Below the pieces are notes generated by a model. The model did no database searches and was not told where the DNA came from. It worked only from the letters and a program-made list of their open reading frames with translations. DNA of 64,000 bases from Pseudomonas sp. C2B4 (GTDB lineage: Bacteria; Pseudomonadota; Gammaproteobacteria; Pseudomonadales; Pseudomonadaceae): NCBI RefSeq assembly GCF_013359695.1, contig NZ_JABFMU010000001.1:124001-188000 (forward strand). Reading direction: 5' to 3'. Positions 55,124 to 64,000 of the stretch are shown one piece after another (position 1 is the first letter of the stretch; each line of letters begins with the position of its first letter). A program made the translations under genes and the position numbers.

Positions 55124-55570
55124 TTAAATGGCTTTGCGAAACTGGATGAAACCGGGGCGTTCTGCGATGCGCTCGTAGAGCTGGATCGCAGTGGCGTTGG
55201 TCTCGTGGGTCAGCCAGTGGACCTTGTTGCAACCATCCGCCTTGGCCGTGGCGTAGACGAATTCGATCAGCCGGCGGCCGATGCCGGTGCCACGGGTTTC
55301 GGGCTCCACCAGCAAATCCTGCAGATAGCAGGAGTTTTCGATGGCCCAGTTGGAACGATGGTAGATGAAATGCACCATGCCCACTGCTTTGCCATCGGCC
55401 CAGGCCAGCGCGGCGTGGGTCGGCTCGTTCGGGTCGAGCATGCGCTGCCAGGTGTTTTGCGTGACCGTCTCGGGGAGTTCGGTGTTGTAGAAGCGAAGGT
55501 AAGCCTGCCACAGCGGCAACCAGGCGACGTGGTCGTCGGCGCTGACCTGGCGGATTTCGATCTGACTCAT
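55124..55570 (-). CDS. GNAT N-acetyltransferase, possible polyamine or small-amine acetylase
   Basis: This 148-residue GNAT protein has EIRQVSADDHVAWLPLWQAYLRFY at the start and the acetyl-CoA loop LQDLLVEPETRGTGIGRRLIEFVYATAK (R/Q-x-x-G-x-G/A) at about residue 80, then ATAIQLYERIAERPGFIQF. The AAGGA spacing favours ATG 55570 over the one six bases upstream. It lies 10 bases after the PaiB-like gene, so both are likely co-transcribed. PaiA/PaiB pairing elsewhere makes an amine substrate plausible, but that is inference. Confidence 0.88.
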   Translation of the reverse strand: MSQIEIRQVSADDHVAWLPLWQAYLRFYNTELPETVTQNTWQRMLDPNEPTHAALAWADGKAVGMVHFIYHRSNWAIENSCYLQDLLVEPETRGTGIGRRLIEFVYATAKADGCNKVHWLTHETNATAIQLYERIAERPGFIQFRKAI

Positions 55571-55579
55571 GTTCATTCC

Positions 55580-56203
55580 TTAACGCATCAAGTGGGCGAG
55601 GGCCTGGTCCTGCGCATCGGGGCTGGCAGCGAGCCCTTCGCGCACGCCGGCGATGTCTCCGGTGCTGCGGTTCTGGCTGAGCTTGCGCTTGCCTTCCAGG
55701 CGTTCGATGGGCACGGCGAAACCGACGATGGCCTTGAGCATGCCGTCGATGTAGTCGGCAGGCGCATCGGCGATTTTCCACGGCTGGGCACGGCCGCTCT
55801 CATGGCGATCGGTCAGGGTGCTGACGATATCGAGCAGCCGTCCGCCATCGCTGAAAGTTTCGGCGCGACCATAGGCGTGCACGGCGACGTAGTTCCAGGT
55901 CGGGACGACTTTGCCGTGCTCGGCCTTGCTCGGGTAAAAGCCCGGGCTGACGTAGGCATCGGGACCGGAAAAAATCAGCAGGGCTTCGGCGCCGTCGCGC
56001 AGGTCTTTCCACTGCGGATTGGCCTTGGCCAGATGCCCGTACAGCGTGCCGTTCGGGCCTTGTTCACGATGGAGCAGCACGGGCACATGACTGGCTTGCA
56101 AACCGTGTTCGCCGTGGGTCACCAATATGGCGAGGCGGGTGGCCAGGATCAGTTCGTGCAGTTGGGACAACTCATCGATGGCAAAAGCGCGGGGCGTGTA
56201 CAT
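55580..56203 (-). CDS. PaiB-family FMN-binding protein
   Basis: This 207-residue protein matches PaiB: MYTPRAFAIDELSQLHELI at the start, then ASHVPVLLHREQGPNGTLYGHLAKANPQWKDL, FSGPDAYVSPGFYPSKAEHGKVVPTWNYVAVHAYG and the C-terminal KLSQNRSTGDIAGVREGL. The split-barrel fold binds FMN. The family was named as a negative regulator of sporulation genes in Bacillus, but an enzymatic role is equally likely. AAGGAAA precedes the ATG at 56203. It is divergent from a MocR regulator, 92 bases away. Confidence 0.93.
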   Translation of the reverse strand: MYTPRAFAIDELSQLHELILATRLAILVTHGEHGLQASHVPVLLHREQGPNGTLYGHLAKANPQWKDLRDGAEALLIFSGPDAYVSPGFYPSKAEHGKVVPTWNYVAVHAYGRAETFSDGGRLLDIVSTLTDRHESGRAQPWKIADAPADYIDGMLKAIVGFAVPIERLEGKRKLSQNRSTGDIAGVREGLAASPDAQDQALAHLMR

Positions 56204-56244
56204 GGCGAAATTTTCCTTGGCGAATACCTGCATCCTAGGCAGGC

Positions 56245-56289
56245 TATTGGTCTGTTGTAAGAGCCATTAATGACCAATTTCATAGGTCC
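56245..56289. promoter_or_regulatory. Repeated ATTGGTC half-sites between paiB-like and mocR genes
   Basis: ATTGGTC (56245-56251), inverted GACCAAT (56271-56277) and a near copy ATAGGTC (56282-56288) lie in the 92-base divergent gap. MocR regulators bind repeated half-sites next to their own gene, so this is a candidate operator. Confidence 0.5.
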
Positions 56290-56295
56290 ATTGAG

Positions 56296-57843
56296 ATGAA
56301 TAACGAGCCGCTGTCCCTGTCGTTCAACCCGGCCGGTATCGAACTCGATCGCCACCAGGGCCTGAGCCGTCAGCTCTATCAGGCATTGCGCTTGCGCGTG
56401 CTCGACGGACGACTGGCCAGCGGCACGCGTTTGCCGGCGACCCGGGATCTGGCAGCGGCGCTGGCGATATCGCGCAACAGCGTGGTTCGCGCCTACGATC
56501 AGCTGTATGCCGAAGGGTTTATCGAGGGGCGGGTGGGTGACGGGACTTATGTCGCGCAATTGCCGCAAAACGCGCTGCCGGGCAAAAAACTATCCACAAA
56601 AGTATCCACAGGGTTGTCAACAGGCTTACCCACAGCTTTATCCACAAATTGGCTGGATTTGCCTGTGGTTTCATCCAGTAAAGTTATCCACAGCGAGGTT
56701 CTGGCGCGCGTTGAAAAGAACCATTTGCCTATGCCGCCGAGTGGTCCGCCTCGCGCATTTCGGGTAGGTGTTCCAGCGTTCGATCTGTTTCCGTTCGAGG
56801 TTTGGGCCAAGCTGAACGCGGCTTTCTGGCGCAAGCCGGATTTACAGCTGCTGTGTTATGGCGATCCGGCTGGCGACATGCGATTGCGGGGCATGATTGC
56901 GGCCTATTTGCGCAGTTCCCGCGGCATGCAGTGCACGGCTGAGCAAATTGTGATCACCAGTGGCGCGCAGCAGGGGATTAGCCTTTGTGCACAGTTGCTG
57001 GTGGAACCGGGCGACGGGGTGGCCATTGAAAACCCGGGGTATCGGGCTGCCGGTCATGCCTTCGCCGTGGCCGGGGCGCAACTGCATGGCGTGTCGGTGG
57101 ACAACGAGGGCATCGATTGCGCTGAGCTGTCAGCGCTGAGTGATTGTCGTCTGACGTATGTCACGCCTTCGCACCAGTACCCGACCGGTGTCGTTATGAG
57201 CCTGGCGCGGCGTCTGGAATTACTGGCTTGGGCTGAACGCACCCAAGGCTGGATCGTCGAGGACGACTACGACGGTGAGTACCGATACAGCGGTGCGCCG
57301 CTGGCACCCTTGGCGGCACTTGATCGACAGGGGCGGGTTTTGTACGTGGGGACTTTTGGCAAAGTCGCTTTCCCGGCGTTGCGTCTGGGGTATCTGGTGT
57401 TGCCGCCGGCACTGGTGCAGGCGTTTTCTCAGCGTCGAGCGGTGGACGTCCGGCACTCGGAAATCAGTACTCAAGCGGTGATGGCTGAATTCATGGCCGC
57501 CGGGCATTTCCAGCGACACATCCGTCGTATGCGGCGTGCGGCCTTGAGCCGGCGCAATGCCCTGCTGACCGGCTGGCCCAAAGATATTCCCGGGGTAGGG
57601 CGTTTGCCCAGTGTGGCGGCGGGGCTGCATGTGACGGTTTCGGTCGAGAGCGTGGCCCGCGAGCGTGAGTTGGTGGCGCAAGCGGAGGCAGTGGGCGTCG
57701 AGATCAATGCGTTAAGCAGCTATTGGCTCCCGGATTCGGCACGGCCGGTGGATGAGCGCGCGGGTCTTGTGCTGGGGTTTGCCGCTGTCCCGGAAGCGGA
57801 CATCGACGCGGCGTTGATGCGGCTACGGTCGGCTTGGGTTTGA
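56296..57843 (+). CDS. MocR/PdxR-family regulator (GntR HTH + aminotransferase-like domain)
   Basis: This 515-residue regulator has a GntR winged helix at residues about 15-85 (GLSRQLYQALRLRVLDGRLASGTRLPATRDLAAALAISRNSVVRAYDQLYAEGFIEGRVGDGTYV). A linker (about 95-140) leads to a type I aminotransferase-like domain (about 165-510: VITSGAQQGISL, ENPGYRAAGHAF, VTPSHQYPTGVVMS, EDDYDGEY, YVGTFGKVAFPALRLGYLV). The PLP Lys is in GTFGKVAFPALR. The linker contains a four-residue repeat (LSTK-VSTG-LSTG-LPTA-LSTN) coded by a 12-base tandem repeat of DnaA-box-like sequence. It probably senses PLP or an amine and controls the divergent PaiB genes. Confidence 0.93.
   Translation: MNNEPLSLSFNPAGIELDRHQGLSRQLYQALRLRVLDGRLASGTRLPATRDLAAALAISRNSVVRAYDQLYAEGFIEGRVGDGTYVAQLPQNALPGKKLSTKVSTGLSTGLPTALSTNWLDLPVVSSSKVIHSEVLARVEKNHLPMPPSGPPRAFRVGVPAFDLFPFEVWAKLNAAFWRKPDLQLLCYGDPAGDMRLRGMIAAYLRSSRGMQCTAEQIVITSGAQQGISLCAQLLVEPGDGVAIENPGYRAAGHAFAVAGAQLHGVSVDNEGIDCAELSALSDCRLTYVTPSHQYPTGVVMSLARRLELLAWAERTQGWIVEDDYDGEYRYSGAPLAPLAALDRQGRVLYVGTFGKVAFPALRLGYLVLPPALVQAFSQRRAVDVRHSEISTQAVMAEFMAAGHFQRHIRRMRRAALSRRNALLTGWPKDIPGVGRLPSVAAGLHVTVSVESVARERELVAQAEAVGVEINALSSYWLPDSARPVDERAGLVLGFAAVPEADIDAALMRLRSAWV
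56590..56646 (+). repeat. Tandem 12-bp repeat of DnaA-box-like nonamers inside the mocR linker
   Basis: Five units start at 56590, 56602, 56614, 56626 and 56638 with exact 12-base period; nonamers are CTATCCACA, GTATCCACA, TTGTCAACA, TTACCCACA and TTATCCACA. A further perfect TTATCCACA lies at 56684-56692. The repeat codes the linker motif (L/V)-(S/P)-T-x. Confidence 0.9.
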
Positions 57844-57847
57844 CACT

Positions 57848-57940
57848 TGTGGGAGCGAGCCTGCTCGCGAAGACGGTATTCCAGCCACAGCGGATGTGGC
57901 GTGCATACCGACCTCTTCGCGAGCAGGCTCGCTCCCACAA
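57848..57940. repeat. REP doublet (REPIN)
   Basis: Inverted copies 57848-57876 and 57915-57940 lie between the convergent mocR and potF-like genes. Confidence 0.9.
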
Positions 57941-57960
57941 GAGCGTGGCTGTACGTGTTA

Positions 57961-59061
57961 TCAAGTCCCTGACTTGATCTTGGTCCAGGCCCGGGTCCGC
58001 GCACGTTCAGCATCGCGCGGTAGCGGTTGCAGGGTGTAGAGGGTGGCCATCGCCGTGTCGGTCGGGTACAGGTTCGGGTTGTTGCGGATCGCCGGGTCGA
58101 CCAGTTCCGTAGCGTCCTTGTTCGGGTTCGGGTAACCGACAAAGTCGCTGACCGGTGCGATCACCTGGGGCTGCAGCAAGTAGTTGATGAAGGTGTAGGC
58201 GTCCTCTGTGTTCTTGGCGCCCTTCGGAATCGAAAGCATGTCGAACCAGATCGGCGCGCCTTCTTTCGGCAGGCGCATGTCGACGATCACGCCGTTCTTG
58301 GCTTCCTTGGCGCGGTTGGCGGCCTGGGAAAAACTGCCGGAATAACCGACCGCGACGCAGATGTCACCGTTGGCGATGTCGGCCATGTATTTGGACGAAT
58401 GGAAGTAGGTGACATACGGACGGATCTTCATCAGCAGCGCTTCAGCCTTTTCGTAGTCCGCCGGCTTCTTGCTGTTGGGGTCCAGGCCCAGGTGTTGCAG
58501 GGCCAGCGGCAGGATCTCCGACGGAGAGTCGAGCAGGGCGACGCCGCACTGCTTGAGTTTGCTGATGTTCTCTTCCTTGAAGATCAGGTCCCAGCTGTCC
58601 ACCGGTGCGTCGGCGCCCAAGGCGGCTTTGACCTTGTCCGGGTTGAAGCCGATCAGGATGGTGCCGTACATGTACGGCACGGCGAACTTGTTGCCCGGGT
58701 CGTTGGCCTCGATCAGCTTCATCAGCTTGGGATCGAGGTGATTCCAGTTCGGCAATTTGCTGCGGTCCAGTGGCTGGAACACACCGGCCTCGATCTGCTT
58801 GGCGAGGAACACGTTGGACGGCACCACCACGTCATAGCCGGAGTTGCCGGTCAGTAACTTGGCTTCGAGGGCTTCGTTGGTGTCGAAAATGTCGTAGACC
58901 AGTTTGGTCTGGGTGTTCTGCGCCTTGAAGTCTTCCAGGGCCTTGGGGGTGATGTAGTCGAACCAGTTGTAGACGCGCAACGTGCGTTCTTCGGCGTGCA
59001 CGGCACCACCGAGCAGCGTGGCGCACAGTGCGGGAGCGATAAAGCGCTTGAGTCTGTTCAT
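57961..59061 (-). CDS. Polyamine ABC transporter substrate-binding protein (PotF/SpuD-like)
   Basis: This 366-residue periplasmic protein has a signal peptide (MNRLKRFIAPALCATLLGGAVHA) and the PotF pattern EERTLRVYNWFDYITPKALEDFKAQ, VYDIFDTNEALEAKLLTGNSGYDVVVPS, PYMYGTILIGFNPDKV, LLDSPSEILPLALQHLGLD and GYSGSFSQAANRA. The aromatic and acidic residues in NWFDYI, FDTNE and WFDML resemble the polyamine pocket. GAGGAA precedes the ATG at 59061. It follows an acetylpolyamine amidohydrolase gene and has no permease or ATPase genes beside it, so it must share a transporter encoded elsewhere. Confidence 0.92.
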   Translation of the reverse strand: MNRLKRFIAPALCATLLGGAVHAEERTLRVYNWFDYITPKALEDFKAQNTQTKLVYDIFDTNEALEAKLLTGNSGYDVVVPSNVFLAKQIEAGVFQPLDRSKLPNWNHLDPKLMKLIEANDPGNKFAVPYMYGTILIGFNPDKVKAALGADAPVDSWDLIFKEENISKLKQCGVALLDSPSEILPLALQHLGLDPNSKKPADYEKAEALLMKIRPYVTYFHSSKYMADIANGDICVAVGYSGSFSQAANRAKEAKNGVIVDMRLPKEGAPIWFDMLSIPKGAKNTEDAYTFINYLLQPQVIAPVSDFVGYPNPNKDATELVDPAIRNNPNLYPTDTAMATLYTLQPLPRDAERARTRAWTKIKSGT

Positions 59062-59072
59062 TGTTGTATTCC

Positions 59073-60104
<1,032 letters not shown>

Positions 60105-60272
60105 TTCTTGTTCTCCGTAGGCTGATTCGGTTGAACACAGTCTTGCGGCGCAGGCCGTTTTGGAGAACGGCAGGAAAGGCCAAAAGGGGATCGAAATGGC
60201 CAAAACATTTGACCGAAATTCGCCCCTCGATGGCATGGCGTTGCACCCGAACCGGGCATGGAATGCATAACC

Positions 60273-60361
60273 TGTGGGAGCGAGCCTGCTCGCGAAAGCG
60301 TCGGAAGATCTACAAAAATGCGACTGATACACCGCTTTCGCGAGCAGGCTCGCTCCCACAG
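60273..60361. repeat. REP doublet (REPIN)
   Basis: Inverted copies 60273-60300 and 60337-60361 lie between the AraC gene (its stop is 6 bases away) and the amidohydrolase operon. Confidence 0.9.
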
Positions 60362-60367
60362 GGGTAC

Positions 60368-61363
60368 TCAGTGCGGGCGGAACTGGCTCGGCGCCACGCC
60401 GCTCCAGCGCACAAACGCATGACGAAAGCTCGCGGTTTCACTGAAGCCCAAGGCTTCGGCGATCCGGTAAATCGGCATCTGATCCTCGCAGAGCATCTGC
60501 TTGGCCTGTTCGAAGCGCAGTTCGTCGAGCAATTCCTGATAACTGCAGCCCATGTCCTTGAGATGTCGGCGCAACGTCCGGGCGGAACAGTTCATCTGTT
60601 CGGCCAGGCCCTCGAGGCCCGGCGCCGCATTCAATTGCGCACTGAGCAGTTGGCGAATCCGCCCCAGCCACGCCTGGCGCCCGGTGAACTCGGTGTTCTG
60701 CTTGCGGCAGCGTTCGGCCATGGCTTGATGGGTGATGATATCCGCCAGGGGCAAGGGTTGGTCGAGCCACCTTTTATCGAAGGCAAAGGCGTTGTCCCGC
60801 GCACCGAAGTGCAGCGGGCAGTCGAAGTGCTCGGCGTAGGTCGCTTCATAGTCGGGGGCCGCGTGTTCGAAGCGTGCCGCCCGCAACGGCAGCGGGTGCC
60901 CCAGCAGGTCATCACAGATGACCTTCAGCGAGACCAGGCAGAACTCGGCGTTGAACACCGCCAGCGCCGGATTCTCCCGGTAATCGGCAGCGACGAACCA
61001 GACACGCTCGCCGTCGTCTTGCAGGCTCAGTTCGAACAATGTTCCCAGCAGCGCCGGATAGCGCATCGCCAAACGCAATGCGTCACCGAAGGTGGCACTG
61101 GTGAGTAATGCGTAACCGAGAATGCCGTAGCAGGAAACGTGCATCCGCCGACCCAGTTCCAGGCCGATATCGTGCTTGAGGGCGACGGCGTTGGCACAGA
61201 CCTGCATCTCCTGGTTGGTGGTGATGCGTGTGTCCGCCCGGCTCAGGTCTGCCGCGCTGATGCCACTGCCGGCAAGCAGCGCTTCGCTCGACAGGCCCTC
61301 GGCCTTGAAGGTGTTGAGCACCAGAGAGACGGCATTGAGGGTAGTGAGGTGGGAGTGGAGCAT
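60368..61363 (-). CDS. AraC-family regulator with arabinose-binding-like N-domain
   Basis: This 331-residue regulator has an N-terminal domain of the OruR/ArgR-like class (about 20-200: GLSSEALLAGSGISAADLSRADTRITTNQEMQVCANAV, MHVSCYGILGYALLTSATFGDALRLAMRYPALLGT). A C-terminal AraC HTH pair follows (about 240-330: LEGLAEQMNCSARTLRRHLKDMG, YRIAEALGFSETASFRHAFVRWSGVAPSQFR). It lies upstream of the amidohydrolase/binding-protein operon on the same strand and is its likely activator. The ATG at 61363 is used although its ribosome site is weak. Confidence 0.9.
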   Translation of the reverse strand: MLHSHLTTLNAVSLVLNTFKAEGLSSEALLAGSGISAADLSRADTRITTNQEMQVCANAVALKHDIGLELGRRMHVSCYGILGYALLTSATFGDALRLAMRYPALLGTLFELSLQDDGERVWFVAADYRENPALAVFNAEFCLVSLKVICDDLLGHPLPLRAARFEHAAPDYEATYAEHFDCPLHFGARDNAFAFDKRWLDQPLPLADIITHQAMAERCRKQNTEFTGRQAWLGRIRQLLSAQLNAAPGLEGLAEQMNCSARTLRRHLKDMGCSYQELLDELRFEQAKQMLCEDQMPIYRIAEALGFSETASFRHAFVRWSGVAPSQFRPH

Positions 61364-61416
61364 TGGGGGAACACCCGTAATCGTTTGATCGGGACTGAGC
61401 AAGTAGCGTGCCGTGA

Positions 61417-61448
61417 TTCAGCGCCCTTACTGTATCAAGGGCGCTGAA
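61417..61448. other. Strong 12-bp stem inverted repeat after the toxin-like gene
   Basis: TTCAGCGCCCTT (61417-61428) pairs perfectly with AAGGGCGCTGAA (61437-61448) over 8 bases. It lies 30 bases beyond the stop of the large minus-strand gene and before the AraC gene. No T-run follows on either strand, so it may be a terminator without a U-tract or an operator. Confidence 0.55.
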
Positions 61449-61478
61449 TGTTGCCGGATGTTCACCGCGTCTGTTCTC

Positions 61479-64000
61479 TCAGATCGCGTTGAAAAACAGC
61501 GCCTGAGCCTGTTCCAGGCCAATCATGCTGCGGTAGTAGACCAGTCGTTGTGCCGCATTGAGTCCTTCAGGGGTATTTGAGCTCAGCCCTAGACTTTGCT
61601 CCTTCGGGGTTTTCAAACGGCCGTAGAGAAAGACCCTGGCAGGCACCCACGAAGTGGGGTACAGGAAATGTGCATACCAGAGAGCCTCCCCGCTTTTCTG
61701 ATCACGAATCGTGTATTCATCCAGATATCGAGTATTGCCCCCCTTGAGGCGACGTCGACTAATGGTTTTCGCAATCCTTATCTCTTGTTTGCTTTTCAGC
61801 CACTCAATGCCCGAGAGGGTGGGCGGTTGTTCCTTGATCAGCTTCAGCATGCTGAGGGTGGCTTGCCGGTAGAGGTTTTGTGAAGCGGCCTTGAGCGCCT
61901 GATTGACTTGTGCGGCCGGAGTTGAAGTGCTCTCGGTGGCGTTTTCGTCGGTCAATGCTTGCTCAATGGTGCTGCTGGCCTGTTCCAGTCTCATGGCGTG
62001 CTGGTGAAACAGGTATTCCATACCGAAAGGTGAGCGCCCTGGTTGTTTCGCTTGTTCGACCATGCGCGCATTGAACGCAGGCAGTCCTTCGAGCAGTGCC
62101 TGGCCTTGGTTGACACTGGCCACCAGGTCCGGCGTCACTTTTTCGGTCGAGGCCGCTTCCACGTGCCTGACCCAGACATCCGAGTCCTTGCGATGGAAGG
62201 TTGCGATGACCTTGTCGGTGAGCGGTGAGGTGATGTCGACCAGATCAGTGTCCAACCCCTGCGAGGTAAGACGCGGCTCCCCGATGAGCACCCCGTTGTA
62301 ACGTGTCCGGATGAATTTCCTTTTTGGCCTTGGCGGTTGCACAGGGAGGGAAGGGCGAGCGCGTATTGCATCTCTTTCTTCGAGCACCACGATCAGATTA
62401 CGCGCGGTGCGATTCTTGAATCCATTGAGCTGTTGGCGCAGGCGTGTGACCGGTGCTTCAAGGACATCCTCGGCGTGCGCACTGTTGAAATCCGTCAGGC
62501 GTTCGTCGATGACATTGAATTGTTCGATCAGGTTGTTGAGGGTGTCGATTCGTTCGTCGAGGCGATTGACGCTGCGTTCGTCCAAGGTGTCTCGCAAGAC
62601 TTGAACGGCCATGTCGGCGCTATCGACGATCCTGTCCAGGCTCGACCACGCGTCTGCCATCGTCGCGACGGTATGTTCGGGCAGGCACAGATTGCGCGCG
62701 ATGGTTATCTGGAGTGCCTTGAGATCATCGACGGTATACGAGGGCAGGAGTTGCCTGGTCTGCTGGATCAGGCGCATCCCTTCTTTTTCAAAGTGCCTGA
62801 GTTCCACTATCGCCGCTTCGATAGTCCCCAGGCGGGTGATCATGTCCTGGCTCATTTCACTCATTTGCCGAGCGTCATCGAAATGACGATCTTGTGGGGT
62901 TTCGGCCTGACGCTCGATTTGATTCAAAACAGTTCGTACTTTGGGGGTGAAGGTGGTGAGGGTTTCCCGGATACCGGCATGGATGAGTTCCAGTTGAGCT
63001 TTCAGGTAGCGAAGCGACTTTTGCTGAAAGTCCGCTGTTGGCGAGAAGACCTGCAGTGATTTGAGATCACTCAGGGCTGTTGCGTATTCCGCTCGCTGAG
63101 ACTCCAGCTTTTGCAGGTACCGTTGGCGCATGGCTTGAACGGTCTCGGTGGTGGCGCTAGTCATCGCCTGATGGGCTTGTTGCAACTCCGTTTGCATGGC
63201 GGCTTTGCGGCTTTCGAATGCAGTCAGTTTTGTACGCCGTACGTTGGCCTGGATGGTTGCATGAGCCCTGGCCGACCTGGACAAATTTGGCCATCCGCCA
63301 CCACGCAGTCGCAGGCGTGTATCGATAAACCAATCCCCCCGCGCGTTGCTGATCAGGGCAGGGCCCGATCGCGTGGGCTGGCGGGAGTCGATGATTGCGA
63401 CATTGCCGCTGTCATCCACCGAGACCTCGAACCATCGCTGTCCTACGGGCGCGTACCATTTCTGGTTGAGTCCGTAGAGATGCCGATGGACCCCTTCCTT
63501 GGCATGGGCGGTGCCAAGCCCCTCGGGCCGGGTAATTTTGAAGCGGTCCAATACCGTCCCCAGGCTGCCGGGCGTTCGATTCACCGCGCCACTGATGTTC
63601 AGGGTTTGCTGGAAGCTGGATGCCTCATGGGTGGTGCTGCTGGCCAGTTGTTTGACACTGACCTTCACTGTCTCCGGTGCCTTGCTGATGGGCAGTTCAT
63701 TCAAAAGCTCATCGTTCGCCAGGCGTTTGCCTGCTCGGCCTTGGGTCGCGATATGCAACGTGATCGCCATACCGAGATTGAGCAATACGTCGGCGAAGGC
63801 CGCCCATTGCGCCGGCTTGTCGTCTCGCTCGTGAGCGTCACGCAACTCTTGCAGCTGGTCCAGGACTTGCCAGATCCAGGCGCCGATACCCACGGTGCGT
63901 CCCAAAAAAGGCAGGACGGCGTTGAACACTATCCAGCCGGCCCGTTTGAAACTGGCCCAACGGCTTTCGGCGTTCGATACCGATTGGCGATTGGCGAGCT
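61479..64000 (-). CDS. C-terminal part of a large dermonecrotic-toxin-domain-like protein
   Basis: The frame is open from the right edge of the window to the stop at 61479, giving about 840 C-terminal residues; a GTG at 63929 is not the true start because coding continues upstream (LANRQSVSNAESRWASFKRA...). A hydrophobic segment (AFADVLLNLGMAITLHI) and the strand-rich RWFEVSVDDSGNVAIIDSRQPTRSGPALISNARGDWFIDTRLRLRGGG resemble the repeated barrel region of large DUF6543/dermonecrotic-toxin-domain proteins of Pseudomonas. Long helical coiled coil follows (about 230-560). A C-terminal module with ISRRRLKGGNTRYLDEYTIRDQKSGEALWYAHFLY ends the protein. The toxin assignment is moderate; no secretion signal can be judged here. 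Confidence 0.6.
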   Translation of the reverse strand, partial: LANRQSVSNAESRWASFKRAGWIVFNAVLPFLGRTVGIGAWIWQVLDQLQELRDAHERDDKPAQWAAFADVLLNLGMAITLHIATQGRAGKRLANDELLNELPISKAPETVKVSVKQLASSTTHEASSFQQTLNISGAVNRTPGSLGTVLDRFKITRPEGLGTAHAKEGVHRHLYGLNQKWYAPVGQRWFEVSVDDSGNVAIIDSRQPTRSGPALISNARGDWFIDTRLRLRGGGWPNLSRSARAHATIQANVRRTKLTAFESRKAAMQTELQQAHQAMTSATTETVQAMRQRYLQKLESQRAEYATALSDLKSLQVFSPTADFQQKSLRYLKAQLELIHAGIRETLTTFTPKVRTVLNQIERQAETPQDRHFDDARQMSEMSQDMITRLGTIEAAIVELRHFEKEGMRLIQQTRQLLPSYTVDDLKALQITIARNLCLPEHTVATMADAWSSLDRIVDSADMAVQVLRDTLDERSVNRLDERIDTLNNLIEQFNVIDERLTDFNSAHAEDVLEAPVTRLRQQLNGFKNRTARNLIVVLEERDAIRARPSLPVQPPRPKRKFIRTRYNGVLIGEPRLTSQGLDTDLVDITSPLTDKVIATFHRKDSDVWVRHVEAASTEKVTPDLVASVNQGQALLEGLPAFNARMVEQAKQPGRSPFGMEYLFHQHAMRLEQASSTIEQALTDENATESTSTPAAQVNQALKAASQNLYRQATLSMLKLIKEQPPTLSGIEWLKSKQEIRIAKTISRRRLKGGNTRYLDEYTIRDQKSGEALWYAHFLYPTSWVPARVFLYGRLKTPKEQSLGLSSNTPEGLNAAQRLVYYRSMIGLEQAQALFFNAI

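Noticed and set aside
55107..55781. N-terminal extension of the first GNAT gene to about 448 residues
   Set aside because: The extension is Arg/His-rich out-of-frame reading of the second GNAT and PaiB-like genes; a good AAGGAG precedes ATG 55106.

Overview
The window (64 kb, high GC) is a chromosomal segment of a fluorescent-group Pseudomonas or close relative. Evidence is the gene order atpA-atpG-atpD-atpC, glmU, a DeoR-type regulator and glmS, the uvrD/GGDEF-EAL pair, the split pyruvate carboxylase with its LysR regulator, and many Pseudomonas-type REP elements (core GTGGGAGCGAGCCTGCTCGC). The atp locus normally lies close to oriC in Pseudomonas, and perfect DnaA-box nonamers are frequent here. 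I saw no rRNA, tRNA, CRISPR array, transposase or prophage gene.

Layout. 1-3934: 3' end of the F1Fo ATP synthase operon, closed by a clear terminator. 3995-8244: UDP-GlcNAc synthesis (glmU, regulator, glmS). 8267-16674: accessory metabolism (LysR with a GST, a three-domain flavin/FeS oxidoreductase, a DUF3142 lipoprotein with a membrane-anchored repeat protein, a LysE exporter divergent from an Lrp regulator). 16798-18198: dihydrolipoyl dehydrogenase. 18416-24364: a four-gene overlapping operon of three SPFH (HflK/HflC-like) proteins and a P1B-type metal ATPase; one SPFH protein has a strongly His-rich N-terminus. 24658-27936: cfa, a cardiolipin synthase-type gene and a DUF3617 gene.

28006-36108 is the most unusual part: a zinc-starvation cluster. 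Two identical 15-bp palindromes (TGTTATACTATAACA) that look like Zur boxes sit in front of folE2 and between a small secreted-protein gene and a COG0523 GTPase gene. The folE2 operon continues by stop/start overlaps through a metal ABC importer and a gamma-carbonic anhydrase to a 298-aa threonyl-tRNA synthetase derivative. That protein keeps the N-terminal and anticodon-binding domains but has lost the whole zinc-binding catalytic core and the editing residues. A second COG0523 gene and a second small Cys-rich secreted protein follow.

36228-50745: housekeeping and envelope genes (DUF3301, pdxY, thioesterase, CPA2 antiporter, SUKH protein, Tim44-like protein, EamA protein, uvrD, a PAS-GGDEF-EAL protein, an RpiR/HexR-like regulator, a LysR regulator). 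50937-54172: two-subunit pyruvate carboxylase. 54435-61363: a group compatible with polyamine acetylation, deacetylation and uptake (two GNATs, PaiB-like flavoprotein, MocR regulator, PotF-like binding protein, acetylpolyamine amidohydrolase, AraC regulator). 61479 to the right edge: the C-terminal part of a very large protein resembling the dermonecrotic-toxin-domain proteins of Pseudomonas.

All functional calls come from reading translated sequences and recalled family motifs; no database search was possible.
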